A stretch of DNA of 37,015 nt from Halorubrum aidingense JCM 13560 (GCF_000336995.1 NZ_AOJI01000033.1:8424-45438), one strand, 5' to 3'. Positions 6,521 to 14,816 are shown, counted from the first letter of the stretch. The notes: a model not told the origin generated them from the sequence alone. Translations and numbers: made by a program.

Positions 6521-6614
6521 GGTTACGTAATGCGTAGTAGGCCTCCCTTAATTACTTACCGACCCGTGTATCATCCTTGAAAATTAGTTGGTTACGTTCA
6601 AACACTCACGTAAC
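6521..6614. promoter_or_regulatory. Three GTTACGT boxes between the pilin and HTH genes
   Basis: GGTTACGT occurs at 6521-6528 (within the palindrome TTACGTAA) and 6590-6597, and its complement ACGTAAC at 6608-6614. The last two form a dyad of 7-bp arms separated by 10 bases, ending 12 bases before the ATG of the HTH-like gene. This is a good candidate operator controlling one or both divergent genes. AT-rich CCCTTAATTAC (6545-6555) lies between the boxes and could hold a TATA element. Confidence 0.45.
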
Positions 6615-6626
6615 TGAGGAGTTCAC

Positions 6627-7403
6627 ATGCGACCCACGGCCCGGGCCCTCGCCCGAACGTACAGCGATCGGGTGTATCCGGACCCGTGGGAGAAGGTCCT
6701 CGACTACCGCCGCGTCCTCGACTACGCGGCCGAACGCCCGAACGCCGGGCGCGTTCGCGTCGGCAACGCGCTCGACCTCCCGCAGAACCGCGTTCGCGGG
6801 TGGCTGCACGACGCGATCCCCGACCCCGTCCGCGGGATCAACGCCGCGTCCGAACACGGGTGGCTCGACCCCGAACCCGCCGGCGACGCCGCCGCCGCGC
6901 TCGTCGACCTGCTCGCGCACGTCCTCGCCGGCGGGACGATCCCCGAACGGCGCTTCGAGGTCGCCGTGACCGAGGGCCGCCGCGTCGGCGTCGACGAGAT
7001 CCGCGCCGCGTTCGATCGGGTCGGCGTCGACACGGCGACGCGCCACGACGAGACGACCGGCCGCGCGACCGAGGTCGTCCCCGCCACCGACGCGTCCGTC
7101 CTCGGACGGTGTCTCGTGACCATGGGCGCGCCGCTCGGGTCGAAGACGGACCTCGATCGGCTCCCGCCGGTCGTCTGGGAGGTGCCGGGGGTCGTCCGCG
7201 AGTCGTTCGTCCGGACGTACGTCCGGCACCGCGCGGCGGCACAGCGGTCGAAGGCGACGCTCACGATCAAAGAGGAGCGCCCGGCGACGTACCTCAGCGA
7301 CCTTCGGCGGGTGATCACGGAGTCGACCGGAGAGCCGGTGACCGCGAGCGGCGTGACCGTGACGATCTCCGCGGCCGCCGCGCGTGAGCTCGGACTCCCG
7401 TAG
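6627..7403 (+). CDS. HTH-like haloarchaeal protein, function unknown
   Basis: 258 residues. The N-terminus (MRPTARALARTYSDRVYPDP) leads into a likely helix-turn-helix at about residues 28-60 (VLDYAAERPNAGRVRVGNAL, then LPQNRVRGWLHD), resembling domains that recognise DNA through an RVRGW helix. A helical middle region follows. The C-terminal part (about 165-258) has alternating helices and strands (VVRESFVRTYVRHRA, TYLSDLRRVITESTG, VTVTISAAAARELGL) faintly like a homing-endonuclease-type or WhiA-type DNA-binding fold; that is speculative. It is divergent from the pilin gene and preceded by GTTACGT boxes it might bind. A DNA-binding role is inferred; the target is unknown. Confidence 0.7.
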   Translation: MRPTARALARTYSDRVYPDPWEKVLDYRRVLDYAAERPNAGRVRVGNALDLPQNRVRGWLHDAIPDPVRGINAASEHGWLDPEPAGDAAAALVDLLAHVLAGGTIPERRFEVAVTEGRRVGVDEIRAAFDRVGVDTATRHDETTGRATEVVPATDASVLGRCLVTMGAPLGSKTDLDRLPPVVWEVPGVVRESFVRTYVRHRAAAQRSKATLTIKEERPATYLSDLRRVITESTGEPVTASGVTVTISAAAARELGLP

Positions 7404-7548
7404 CCCGGGGGTCTGGGAACTCCTCGGGAATCGACGCGAGTGCACTTCAGCTCCGGCGGACGCGTCATATCGTCCCCCGCCGTCCGATGCCGGAAAGGTG
7501 TGAGGCGGGTGAACGGTAACGCGGGCGCCGTCTCCCGACCCAGACCGC

Positions 7549-7555
7549 TTATATA
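7549..7555 (+). promoter_or_regulatory. TATA box of the 42-residue membrane microprotein
   Basis: TTATATA at 7549-7555 is 23-29 bases before the ATG at 7578. It is one of the best TATA boxes in the window and fixes the short start of the gene. Confidence 0.65.
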
Positions 7556-7577
7556 CTCCGAGTTAGTTGGGCGTCGT

Positions 7578-7706
7578 ATGGGTATTTCCGAGTTCCTTGA
7601 GGGCCAGAACCTCACGCACCGCCAGATGGGGGCCATCATGATCGGGTGGATCCTGCTCGTCACGATCGTCTCCGTCGGGCTGTTGCTGTACACGGCCTCG
7701 ACGTAG
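7578..7706 (+). CDS. 42-residue single-TM microprotein
   Basis: Short amphipathic N-terminus (MGISEFLEGQNLTHRQ), then one transmembrane helix at about residues 18-39 (GAIMIGWILLVTIVSVGLLL), ending YTAST. An in-frame ATG at 7440 would add 46 residues, but the strong TATA box at 7549-7555 lies inside that extension and points to the ATG at 7578. Very short single-helix proteins of this look are common and conserved in haloarchaea but have no assigned role. No operon partner: the next gene has its own promoter. Confidence 0.72.
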   Translation: MGISEFLEGQNLTHRQMGAIMIGWILLVTIVSVGLLLYTAST

Positions 7707-7739
7707 CCGATCCGGCGGGCGGGGCCGCGAACACAATCC

Positions 7740-7746
7740 TCTTTTA
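7740..7746 (+). promoter_or_regulatory. TATA-like element of the maoC-CoA transferase operon
   Basis: TCTTTTA at 7740-7746 lies 23-29 bases before the ATG of the MaoC-family gene at 7769. Confidence 0.45.
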
Positions 7747-7768
7747 GCCGTTCGTTGTCTGGGGGCGT

Positions 7769-8347
7769 ATGGCACGCGACACCGACACACACGACGACGA
7801 GCCGGTCGACCGCCGACTCGTCGGCGGGTGGGAAGGGCGCTACTACGAGGACTTCGCGGTCGGCGACGTGTACAAACACCCGTACGGGCGCACCGTGACG
7901 GAGACGGACAACGTCTGGTTCACGAACCTCTCGATGAACCTCAACCCGATGCACTTCAACGAGGCGTACGCCGCCGAGACGGAGTTCGGCGAGCGCCTCG
8001 TCGACGGCACCTTCGTCATCGCCTTGGCGGTCGGGATGAGCGTCATCGACGTAAGTGCGAACGCCACCGCGAACCTCGGCTACGACAGGATCCGGCACCA
8101 CGCGCCCGTCTTCCACGGCGACACGCTCTTCGCGGAGTCCGAGGTGCTGGAGAAGCGCGAGTCCTCCTCGCGGGACCACGTCGGGATCGTCACGACGGAA
8201 CTGCGCGCGTACAACCAGGACGACGAGCTCGTGCTCTCGTTAGAACGCACCCCGATGGTGTTGAAACGGTCCTACGCCGATCCGAGCCCCGCACAGCCGA
8301 CGGGCTGGCCCGAGGGGATCGGCACGCAACCGGAGGACGTGGAGTGA
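7769..8347 (+). CDS. MaoC-family (hot-dog fold) acyl-CoA hydratase/dehydratase
   Basis: 192 residues, one hot-dog domain. MaoC-type enzymes reversibly hydrate enoyl-CoA thioesters; relatives include (R)-specific enoyl-CoA hydratase, mesaconyl-CoA hydratase and itaconyl-CoA hydratase. Visible features are GRYYEDFAVGDVY, RTVTETDNVWF, the active-site stretch N57-L-N-P-M-H62, the ETEFGERLVDGTF segment, and HAPVFHGDTLFAESEVLEKR. The general family has D-x-N-P-x-H, so Asn stands where the catalytic Asp is usual, while the His is kept. This looks like a subfamily trait rather than decay. It overlaps the next gene by 4 bp (GTGA), tying it to a CoA-transferase. The exact substrate cannot be read from sequence. 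Confidence 0.88.
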   Translation: MARDTDTHDDEPVDRRLVGGWEGRYYEDFAVGDVYKHPYGRTVTETDNVWFTNLSMNLNPMHFNEAYAAETEFGERLVDGTFVIALAVGMSVIDVSANATANLGYDRIRHHAPVFHGDTLFAESEVLEKRESSSRDHVGIVTTELRAYNQDDELVLSLERTPMVLKRSYADPSPAQPTGWPEGIGTQPEDVE

Positions 8348-9831
8348 CCGACCCCGACGCGCCGACCGCGAACGACCCCGTCCCGGACGCTCGACTCGGC
8401 GGCGACCTCCCGATCGCGACTCCCGAGGCGGCCGCCGCGATCGTTCCGGAGACCGCGACGCTGCTCGTCTCCGGATTCGGCGGCGTCGGCTATCCGAAGC
8501 TCGTCCCCGAGGCGCTCGCGGCCGGCGACGCCCGCGAACTCACGGTCGTCTCCGGCGGCGGCGTCGGCGACGAGATCGACCGCGATCTCGTCGAGTCCGG
8601 CGACATGGCCCGCCGGTACCCGTTCGTCCCCAACGAGACCTCGCGGGCGGCCGCCAACGACGGGCGGATCCAGTTCCACGACCGCCACATCTCGCGGCTC
8701 GCCGACGAGGTGCGCTTCGGCGGCATCCGCGCCGGCATGCGCGGAGAGACGATTGCGGTCGTCGAGGCGGTCGCGGTCGGCCCCGACTGGCTCGTCCCGT
8801 CGACGTCGATCGGCCACACGCCGGCGTACGTGGGCGCTGCCGACCGCGTCGTCGTCGAGGTGAACCGCGCTCAGCCGGTCGAACTCGCTCGCGTCCACGA
8901 CGTGCACGTCCGCGACGATCCGCCGAATCGAGACCCGATCCCGCTCGATGACCCGCTCGGTGAGACCGACGGGCCGGCGGTTCGGTTCGACCCCGCTAAG
9001 CTCGCGGCGGTCGTCGAGACCGACCGCCCGGACGACCCGTACGAGTTCCGTTCGGCCTCCGCGACCGACGAGGCGATCGCCGGCAATCTCGGTGACTTCC
9101 TGGAGGCCGAGATCGACCGCAACCCGCTGTTCGCGGAGGCGGCGAATCTCCAATTCGGCGTCGGGAGCCTCGGGAACGCGTTGATGGGCGCGCTCGCCGA
9201 CGTCGACTTCGGCGACCGCCCGGTGTCGTACGTCGGCGAAGTCGTCCAAGACGGTCTCCTCGACATGCTCGACGCCGGCGATCTCGAGGGCGCGAGCGCC
9301 ACGTCGCTGGCGCTGTCGACCGCTGGCCAAGAGCGGCTTTTCGACGATATCGAACGCTACGCCGAGGACGTGGTGTTGCGACCGGCGGACGTCTCGAACG
9401 CGCCCGAGCTCATCGACCGATTCGGCGTCGTCGGCGTCAACAGCGCCGTCGAGGTCGACCTGTACGGAAACGTGAACGCGACACACATCGGTGGCACTCG
9501 CGTCGTCAACGGTATCGGCGGCGGCGGCGACTTCGCGCGCAACTGCCGGCTCGGCGTCATCGCGCTCCCGTCCACGGCGGTCGACGGCTCGGTCTCGCGG
9601 ATCGTCCCGCTCACTCCCCACACCGACCACACCGAACACGACGCGAGCGTGATCGTCACCGAACACGGCGTCGCGGACCTCCGCGGGCTCTCGCCGCGTG
9701 AGCGGGCCGCCGCCCTCATCGAGGTGGCCGATCCCTCGTTCCGCACGGACCTCGACGCGTACCGCCAACGGGCCGCGGACGAGGGCGGCAACACGCCGCA
9801 CGATCTCGACACCGCGTTCTCGTGGCGATAG
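8344..9831 (+). CDS. Acetyl-CoA hydrolase/CoA-transferase family protein (Cat1-like)
   Basis: 495 residues from the GTG at 8344, which overlaps the MaoC stop (GTGA). Proteins of this family move CoA between acids or hydrolyse acyl-CoA through a glutamyl-CoA intermediate. The predicted catalytic Glu is E299 in SYVGEVVQDG. Other conserved blocks are FGVGSLGNAL, VNSAVEVDLYGNVN, the glycine-rich GIGGGGDFARN and VTEHGVADLRGLS. N-terminal residues 25-200 form the first CoA-transferase domain (LLVSGFGGVGYPKL). Family members include 4-hydroxybutyrate, succinate and itaconate CoA-transferases. Coupling to a MaoC hydratase and proximity to a TRAP importer suggest activation of an imported organic acid. 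A T-run (ATATTTTTC, about 9856-9864) follows the stop. Confidence 0.9.
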   Translation: MTDPDAPTANDPVPDARLGGDLPIATPEAAAAIVPETATLLVSGFGGVGYPKLVPEALAAGDARELTVVSGGGVGDEIDRDLVESGDMARRYPFVPNETSRAAANDGRIQFHDRHISRLADEVRFGGIRAGMRGETIAVVEAVAVGPDWLVPSTSIGHTPAYVGAADRVVVEVNRAQPVELARVHDVHVRDDPPNRDPIPLDDPLGETDGPAVRFDPAKLAAVVETDRPDDPYEFRSASATDEAIAGNLGDFLEAEIDRNPLFAEAANLQFGVGSLGNALMGALADVDFGDRPVSYVGEVVQDGLLDMLDAGDLEGASATSLALSTAGQERLFDDIERYAEDVVLRPADVSNAPELIDRFGVVGVNSAVEVDLYGNVNATHIGGTRVVNGIGGGGDFARNCRLGVIALPSTAVDGSVSRIVPLTPHTDHTEHDASVIVTEHGVADLRGLSPRERAAALIEVADPSFRTDLDAYRQRAADEGGNTPHDLDTAFSWR

Positions 9832-9876
9832 ACTGACACGACCTCCCCCACTGAGATATTTTTCGCGGCCTATCTT

Positions 9877-9922
9877 CCGGAATAACGGGATAACTAACTC
9901 ACGGGATAGTTCCTATTCCCGG
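9877..9922. promoter_or_regulatory. Imperfect palindrome upstream of the TRAP genes
   Basis: Arms CCGGAATA (9877-9884) and TATTCCCGG (9914-9922) enclose two direct copies of ACGGGATA (9886-9893 and 9901-9908). The site is AT-richer than its surroundings and lies between the CoA-transferase stop and the TRAP promoter. It is a candidate operator for substrate-dependent control or part of a terminator. Confidence 0.45.
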
Positions 9923-9963
9923 ATCTGCCACCGTTGCCGGTGAAATCTGTCTACCGACGATAC

Positions 9964-9973
9964 GCTTTTATTA
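9964..9973 (+). promoter_or_regulatory. TATA-like element of the TRAP transporter genes
   Basis: CTTTTATTAA at 9964-9973 lies 24-33 bases before the ATG at 9997 and separates transcription of the TRAP genes from the CoA-transferase unit. Confidence 0.5.
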
Positions 9974-9996
9974 ATCGACGTAATGGCTTGACCCGC

Positions 9997-11127
9997 ATGA
10001 TTGATGATGATAAGACAACGCGGCGCGACGTAGTGAAGGGCGCGACGACGCTCGGTGTCGTCGGCCTCGCCGGCTGTTCCGACGACGGCGGGAGCGGTGG
10101 CGACGGTGGGAACGGTGACGACGGCGGGAGCGGTGACGACGGCGGGAGCGGTGACGACGGCGGGAGCGGTGGCGACGGTGGCGGCGACGTAACGATCACC
10201 ATCGGCGGGACCTCGACCGGGAGTTCGACGCAGGCCGCCGGACAGGCACTCGCTCGCGCGGCACAACAGCACAGCGACTTCCTCAACATTTCCGTTCAGG
10301 AGACACAGGGGTGGACGGCGAACCTCTACGAGTACGACTCCGGCCAAATTCCGGCGATGGGCGTCGACAACAACTCGCTCGCGAAGGCGCTCAACGAGGA
10401 GGGGCCGTTCGCCGACGACCCCGTCGAAAGCCTTCCGAACCAGGGGTTCATGTTCACGTCGCTGCAGATCCACTGGGTCGGGCTCGACGGGAGCGGCCTC
10501 GAGTCGGTCGCCGACCTCCGCGAGGGCGGCCACACCATCTACCCGATCCAGCCCGGATTCGGGACGCGCCTGCTCACCGAGGAGATCCTCAAGGAGGCCG
10601 GGATGTGGGAGCCGAACGACATCCTCAACGTCGACACGGGTGACATCCCGGGCGCCGTCGAGGAGGACCGCGTCGACGCGCTCTGTCTGTACGGTGCGAA
10701 CGGCGTCAACCTCTCCGGTTGGTGCCAGGAAGTCGACGTCCGGAGTGGCGGCCGACTGAATCTTCTGGAGGTCGACGACGAGTTCCGACAGGTCATCGAG
10801 GACCATCCCGGAGCGATCTTAGAGGAAGTGGAGCCGTACGGGTACGAACAGGAGGTCACCGCGTACACCGACACGATGGTCACGTGGTCGCTCGCCGGCC
10901 AGTGGGCGTTCAGCCCGGACATCCCGGCCCGCGCGACGGAAGAGGTCTGTCGGCTCGCGATCGAACACGAGGACACGCTCCGTGAATCCGACCCGACCAC
11001 CCTGGAGTACTCGCCCGATGCGATGACACAGACGGTCATCCCCGAGATCGACATCCACGCCGGCGTGGCGAACTTCTTCGAGGAGAACGATGTCTGGGAG
11101 GACTCCTGGAGCCGCGGCGACGAGTAG
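9997..11127 (+). CDS. TAXI-type TRAP transporter substrate-binding lipoprotein
   Basis: 376 residues from the ATG at 9997; an earlier in-frame ATG at 9934 would precede the promoter. A twin-arginine signal (TTRRDVVKG, R9-R10) and lipobox LAGC (C27) mark a Tat-exported lipoprotein held on the outer face of the membrane. Residues about 28-64 are a Gly/Ser/Asp linker made of GGSGDD-like repeats. The remainder matches the TAXI branch of TRAP solute-binding proteins: TITIGGTSTGSSTQAAGQAL at the domain start, QPGFGTRLLTEEILKEAG, and a C-terminal half with VTAYTDTMVTWSL. TAXI proteins deliver carboxylates or amino acids to a fused permease using an ion gradient. Such a permease gene follows 43 bp downstream. 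The ligand is unknown. Confidence 0.92.
   Translation: MIDDDKTTRRDVVKGATTLGVVGLAGCSDDGGSGGDGGNGDDGGSGDDGGSGDDGGSGGDGGGDVTITIGGTSTGSSTQAAGQALARAAQQHSDFLNISVQETQGWTANLYEYDSGQIPAMGVDNNSLAKALNEEGPFADDPVESLPNQGFMFTSLQIHWVGLDGSGLESVADLREGGHTIYPIQPGFGTRLLTEEILKEAGMWEPNDILNVDTGDIPGAVEEDRVDALCLYGANGVNLSGWCQEVDVRSGGRLNLLEVDDEFRQVIEDHPGAILEEVEPYGYEQEVTAYTDTMVTWSLAGQWAFSPDIPARATEEVCRLAIEHEDTLRESDPTTLEYSPDAMTQTVIPEIDIHAGVANFFEENDVWEDSWSRGDE
10078..10192 (+). repeat. 18-bp tandem repeat encoding a Gly/Ser/Asp linker
   Basis: About five or six degenerate copies of GACGGCGGGAGCGGTGAC lie inside the TRAP binding-protein gene, encoding GGSGDD-like units after the lipid-anchor cysteine. The length is expected to vary between strains by slippage. 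The linker tethers the binding domain to the membrane. Confidence 0.85.
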
Positions 11128-11170
11128 CACCGACGCCTGACCGCCCGACTACACAAATCTTTCACGACGG

Positions 11171-13498
11171 ATGGCCAACCACTCCGATACAGCAACCGAT
11201 CCTACCGATCCGCCCGACTCGCCAGATCTCTCGAACGAGAGCCTGCTCGACGACGAGGAGTCGCTCGAACTCGCTCCCGGTGACCGCGGACGCAAACAGC
11301 TCTGGCTGTACCTCCTCTCGTTACCGTTCTGGTTCCTCGTTATTTTCATCCCGACGCTCATCGTTCCGAACTTCCTCGCGGGGGCGTACGGACAGGCGCT
11401 TCCGGGGATGCTCTTCGACGACCCGGCCTCGCTCGCGACGACGATCGAGGACGTGTCGACCACGATTCTCGGCGTCGCGGCCGTCGTCGGTATCGCCGGC
11501 GTCTCGGCGCTGATACTCCGGCTCGGGTCCGGAATCGAGGAGCGGCTCCGGATGGCGCTCGTCTCCTTTTCGATCCCGTTCTGGATGATCGTGATGTGGT
11601 ACTCGTACACCCAGCTGATGCCCCGCGGTCAGTACGCGGTCGCGTTCCTCGGTGGCATCCTCGGACTGTACGTGATCTCGGAACTCGACGAGCCGCTCAT
11701 CCAGCGCGACTGGCTCGAAGTCGGGCTCCTCGTCGGCTCCGGACTGATCTCGGTGGCGACGAGCGGCTACCTCTTCGTGAACTACCAGTCGGTCGCGATC
11801 GATACGGTCGGGCGCGCGACCGAACCGCAGCTCGCGATGGCGTTCGCGTTCACGCTGGCGATGATCTACCTGACGTGGCGGTCGTTCGGGATCACGTTCC
11901 TCGCGGTCGTCCTCATCGGGATCGGCTACGGGTTTGCCGGACCGTTCATGCCCGGCGCCCTGAGCCACGGCGGGCTCTCCGGCACGCGCATGCTCCGGAT
12001 CCTCGTGGTGAGCGTCGACGGGTTCTACGGGTTCCTCACCCGACTCGTGGCGGCGTGGATCGCCTTGTTCCTGCTGTACGCCGGGCTGTTGAAGGCGTAC
12101 GGCGCGTTCGACCTCATCCTCCGGATCGCGGTGCGCTCGGCGAAGTACGTCGACTCCGGCATCGCGCAGACCGCGGTCGTCGCCAGCGCGGTCATCGGCT
12201 CGGTCAACGGGAGTCAGACCGCGAACGCGGGTATGACCGGTTCGTTCACCATCCCGCTGATGAAAGAGAACGGGATCAAACCCGAGACGGCGGGCGGCAT
12301 CGAGGCGGTCGCCTCCACCTCCGGACAGGTGCTCCCGCCCGTGATGGGCGCGGGGGCGTTCATCATGGCGAACCTCATCACCGGGATCACCTACGTCGAC
12401 GTCATCGTGTCCGGCCTGATCCCGGCGGCCATCCTCGTCGTCTCGATCACGATCGCGGTCCACTACGTGGCCGCGCCTCAGATCGAGAACCCGGAGATGG
12501 ACGGGCTCATCGGCGAGACGATGGAGCGGCGCGCGGTTGCGCTGGAGTCGGTGAAGTACGGGATCCCGCTTCTCATCCTGATCTACGTCCTCGGCATCCT
12601 GCAGTACACGGTGATGACCGCCGCGCTGTACACGGCGGTGTCGATGATCGCCTTCGGGATCGGAATCCCCCTGCTGCAGGCCGCGCTCGACGGCGAGAGC
12701 AAGAAAGCGGCGCTGTTCGAGACGCTGAAACAGACGGTCGACGGCTTCCGCGAGGGGCTCATCGTCGTCGCGCCGGTGACGATCATCCTGGCGTCGATCA
12801 ACGGCGTCGTCGACATTCTGATGGCGACCGGCGTGCCGACGGCGATCTCACTGACGCTGCTCGACCTGTCGGGTGGGGTCCCGATCGTCGCGTTCGTGCT
12901 GGCGATGATCATCTGTATCATCCTCGGACTCGGAATGCCGACGACGGCGGCGTACACCGTCGTCGCGCTGCTCGTCGCGCCGACGCTGATCAGCCAGTTC
13001 CTCGTGCCCGACATCGCGGCGCACTTCTTCGTGTTCTACGCCGCGATCCTCGCGGGGCTCACGCCGCCGATCGCGACGTGTGTCGCCGTCACCTGCGGTA
13101 TCTCCGGCGGGGGCTTCTGGGGGAGCTGTAAGGAGGCGCTGCGCATCTCGGCACCGCTGTTCGTCCTCCCGTTCGCGTTCGTCTACCACCCGGAACTCGT
13201 CTCCGGGACGTTCGACTACGCGTCGCTGTCGGCCGGCCTCCTCGCGATGGTCGGATCGCTGGCGATCATTCACGGGATCAACTACCGCTTCGTCTTCGGC
13301 CGCGGGCAGACGTACGGGCTCCGCGTCGCCTTCTTCGTCGCCGGCGTGGTGGGGATGGTCCACCCGACGCAGTTGGTCCAGATCGGCGCGATCGCCGCGG
13401 TCGGCGCGCTGTACTTCCTGCAGATTATCGTCGGGCGGCCGAATCCGCTCGGCACGCTGCGCGGTGCGGCGGGCGTGATCTCCGGGCGTAACCGGTAG
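11171..13498 (+). CDS. TRAP transporter fused permease (TAXI type, DctQM-like)
   Basis: 775 residues with an acidic, soluble N-terminus of about 45 residues, then many hydrophobic helices to the end. The N-terminal membrane part corresponds to the small (DctQ-like) subunit and the rest to the large DctM-like subunit of the ion-transporter superfamily. Characteristic stretches are SVNGSQTANAGMTGSFTIPL, IEAVASTSGQVLPPVMGAGA and LGLGMPTTAAYTVVALLVAP, with ILAGLTPPIATCVAVTCGIS near the end. It imports the ligand delivered by the upstream lipoprotein, probably driven by Na+ in a halophile. Same operon as the binding protein (43-bp gap). Substrate unknown, but nearby CoA-transferase, hydratase and acyl-CoA dehydrogenase genes suggest a carboxylic acid. 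Confidence 0.93.
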   Translation: MANHSDTATDPTDPPDSPDLSNESLLDDEESLELAPGDRGRKQLWLYLLSLPFWFLVIFIPTLIVPNFLAGAYGQALPGMLFDDPASLATTIEDVSTTILGVAAVVGIAGVSALILRLGSGIEERLRMALVSFSIPFWMIVMWYSYTQLMPRGQYAVAFLGGILGLYVISELDEPLIQRDWLEVGLLVGSGLISVATSGYLFVNYQSVAIDTVGRATEPQLAMAFAFTLAMIYLTWRSFGITFLAVVLIGIGYGFAGPFMPGALSHGGLSGTRMLRILVVSVDGFYGFLTRLVAAWIALFLLYAGLLKAYGAFDLILRIAVRSAKYVDSGIAQTAVVASAVIGSVNGSQTANAGMTGSFTIPLMKENGIKPETAGGIEAVASTSGQVLPPVMGAGAFIMANLITGITYVDVIVSGLIPAAILVVSITIAVHYVAAPQIENPEMDGLIGETMERRAVALESVKYGIPLLILIYVLGILQYTVMTAALYTAVSMIAFGIGIPLLQAALDGESKKAALFETLKQTVDGFREGLIVVAPVTIILASINGVVDILMATGVPTAISLTLLDLSGGVPIVAFVLAMIICIILGLGMPTTAAYTVVALLVAPTLISQFLVPDIAAHFFVFYAAILAGLTPPIATCVAVTCGISGGGFWGSCKEALRISAPLFVLPFAFVYHPELVSGTFDYASLSAGLLAMVGSLAIIHGINYRFVFGRGQTYGLRVAFFVAGVVGMVHPTQLVQIGAIAAVGALYFLQIIVGRPNPLGTLRGAAGVISGRNR

Positions 13499-13586
13499 GC
13501 TCGCCGGTCGCGAGCGATACCGGACGGCCGACCGACCGCAGATCGACCGCGGATCGACCGCGGACCGATCGGGACCGCGTCGCTGT

Positions 13587-13594
13587 CTTTCTTA
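13587..13594 (+). terminator. T-rich tract after the TRAP permease
   Basis: TCTTTCTT at about 13587-13594, about 90 bases after the permease stop and before the convergent acyl-CoA dehydrogenase stop, is a plausible archaeal T-run terminator. The preceding stretch has duplicated GATCGACCGCGG units (about 13543-13566). Confidence 0.4.
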
Positions 13595-13613
13595 AAATCC
13601 CTAGAGGGTCGTC

Positions 13614-14816
13614 TCAGTACGACCGCGGTAGTCCGAGCACGCGCTCGCCGAGGTAGTTAAGCGCGAGCTGCTGGGTCACCGGAACGAGCCGCGTCAGCCG
13701 CGCCTCGCGGAAGTAGCGCTCCACGTCGTACTCGCGGGCGACGCCGAAGCCGCCGTGGGTCTGGACCGCGGCGTCCGCCGCCTCGAAGGCCGCCTCGGCC
13801 GCGAGGTACTTCGCGACGTTCGCCTCGGCGCCCGCCGCCGTTCGATCGAGGTCGTCGAGGCGATCGGCGGCGTCGTAGATCACCTTCTTCGCGGCCAGCA
13901 GGTCGGCGTACGCCTCCGCGAGCGGGTGTTGGACGGCCTGGTTCGCCCCGATCGGGCCGCCGAACACCTCGCGCTCGTTCGCGTAGGCGATCCCGCTTTC
14001 GAGCGCCGTCTCACCGAGCCCCAGACACTCGGCCGCGATCACCAGCCGTTCCTCGTTGAGTCCGTCGAGCACCTGGTAGAACCCCTTCCCCTCCTCGCCG
14101 ATGAGATTCTTCGCGGGCACGCGCACGTCGTCGAAAAAGAGCTGGTAGGAGTGGACCGCCCGGCTCGCGGTCTTGGGGATCCGTTCGATCTCCAGCCCGT
14201 CGGCGTACGCGTCTTCCAGGTCGACGAGGATCATCGAGATGCCGCGGGTGCGCTTGTCGACCTGGTCTCTGGGGGTCGTTCGCGCCATCAACACGAGGTA
14301 GTCGCTGTCCTCGACGCGCGAGATCCACACCTTCTCGCCGTTGATGACGTACTCGTCGCCGTCTCGCTCGGCGCTTGTCGTCATCGCCGTCGAGTCGGAG
14401 CCGGCGTTCGGCTCCGTCAGCCCGAACGCCTGGATCGTCTCCTCGCCCGCGGCGACCTTCGGGAGGAGCGTTTCTTTGATCTCCTCGCTCGCGTACTTCA
14501 CGATCGGCACGGAGTTGTAGATCCCGCCGTGGATCGACTGCGGCGCGGCGAACCCGCCGCCGCTCGCCGCGATCTCCTCCATCATCACGACCGCCTCGCT
14601 CGTCGACATCTCGACTCCGCCGTACTCCTCGGGGATCAGCATGCCGAGCCAGCCGTCGGCGGCGAGCCGATCGACGAACTCCTGTGGGTACGTCGCCGTG
14701 CGGTCGCGCTCGCGCCAGTACTCGTCGTCGAACTCCGCACAGAGGTCGCGAACGCTCCGCCGAACCAGCGACTGCTGTTCGGTGAGTTCGACCGAATCCC
14801 GCCAGTCTTGTGGCAT
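13614..14816 (-). CDS. Acyl-CoA dehydrogenase
   Basis: 400 residues, full length for the soluble FAD family. It oxidises an acyl-CoA to a 2,3-enoyl-CoA, passing electrons to an electron-transfer flavoprotein. Domains in order: N-terminal helices (about 10-120), the beta-domain with AFGLTEPNAGSDSTAM and VWISRVEDSDYLVLMART, and C-terminal helices with QAVQHPLAEAYADLLAAKK. The predicted catalytic base is E362 in GGFGVAREYDVERY, the usual place for most members other than isovaleryl-CoA dehydrogenases. The start at 14816 (MPQDWRDS) is preceded by a TATA-like stretch (minus-strand TCCTTTT, 14842-14848). The preferred chain length cannot be read from sequence. It lies next to transporters rather than in a beta-oxidation operon. 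Confidence 0.93.
   Translation of the reverse strand: MPQDWRDSVELTEQQSLVRRSVRDLCAEFDDEYWRERDRTATYPQEFVDRLAADGWLGMLIPEEYGGVEMSTSEAVVMMEEIAASGGGFAAPQSIHGGIYNSVPIVKYASEEIKETLLPKVAAGEETIQAFGLTEPNAGSDSTAMTTSAERDGDEYVINGEKVWISRVEDSDYLVLMARTTPRDQVDKRTRGISMILVDLEDAYADGLEIERIPKTASRAVHSYQLFFDDVRVPAKNLIGEEGKGFYQVLDGLNEERLVIAAECLGLGETALESGIAYANEREVFGGPIGANQAVQHPLAEAYADLLAAKKVIYDAADRLDDLDRTAAGAEANVAKYLAAEAAFEAADAAVQTHGGFGVAREYDVERYFREARLTRLVPVTQQLALNYLGERVLGLPRSY

Noticed and set aside
10078..10192. Tandem repeats considered as a CRISPR-like array
   Set aside because: The units are contiguous without spacers, and in frame they encode the Gly/Ser/Asp linker of a lipoprotein.
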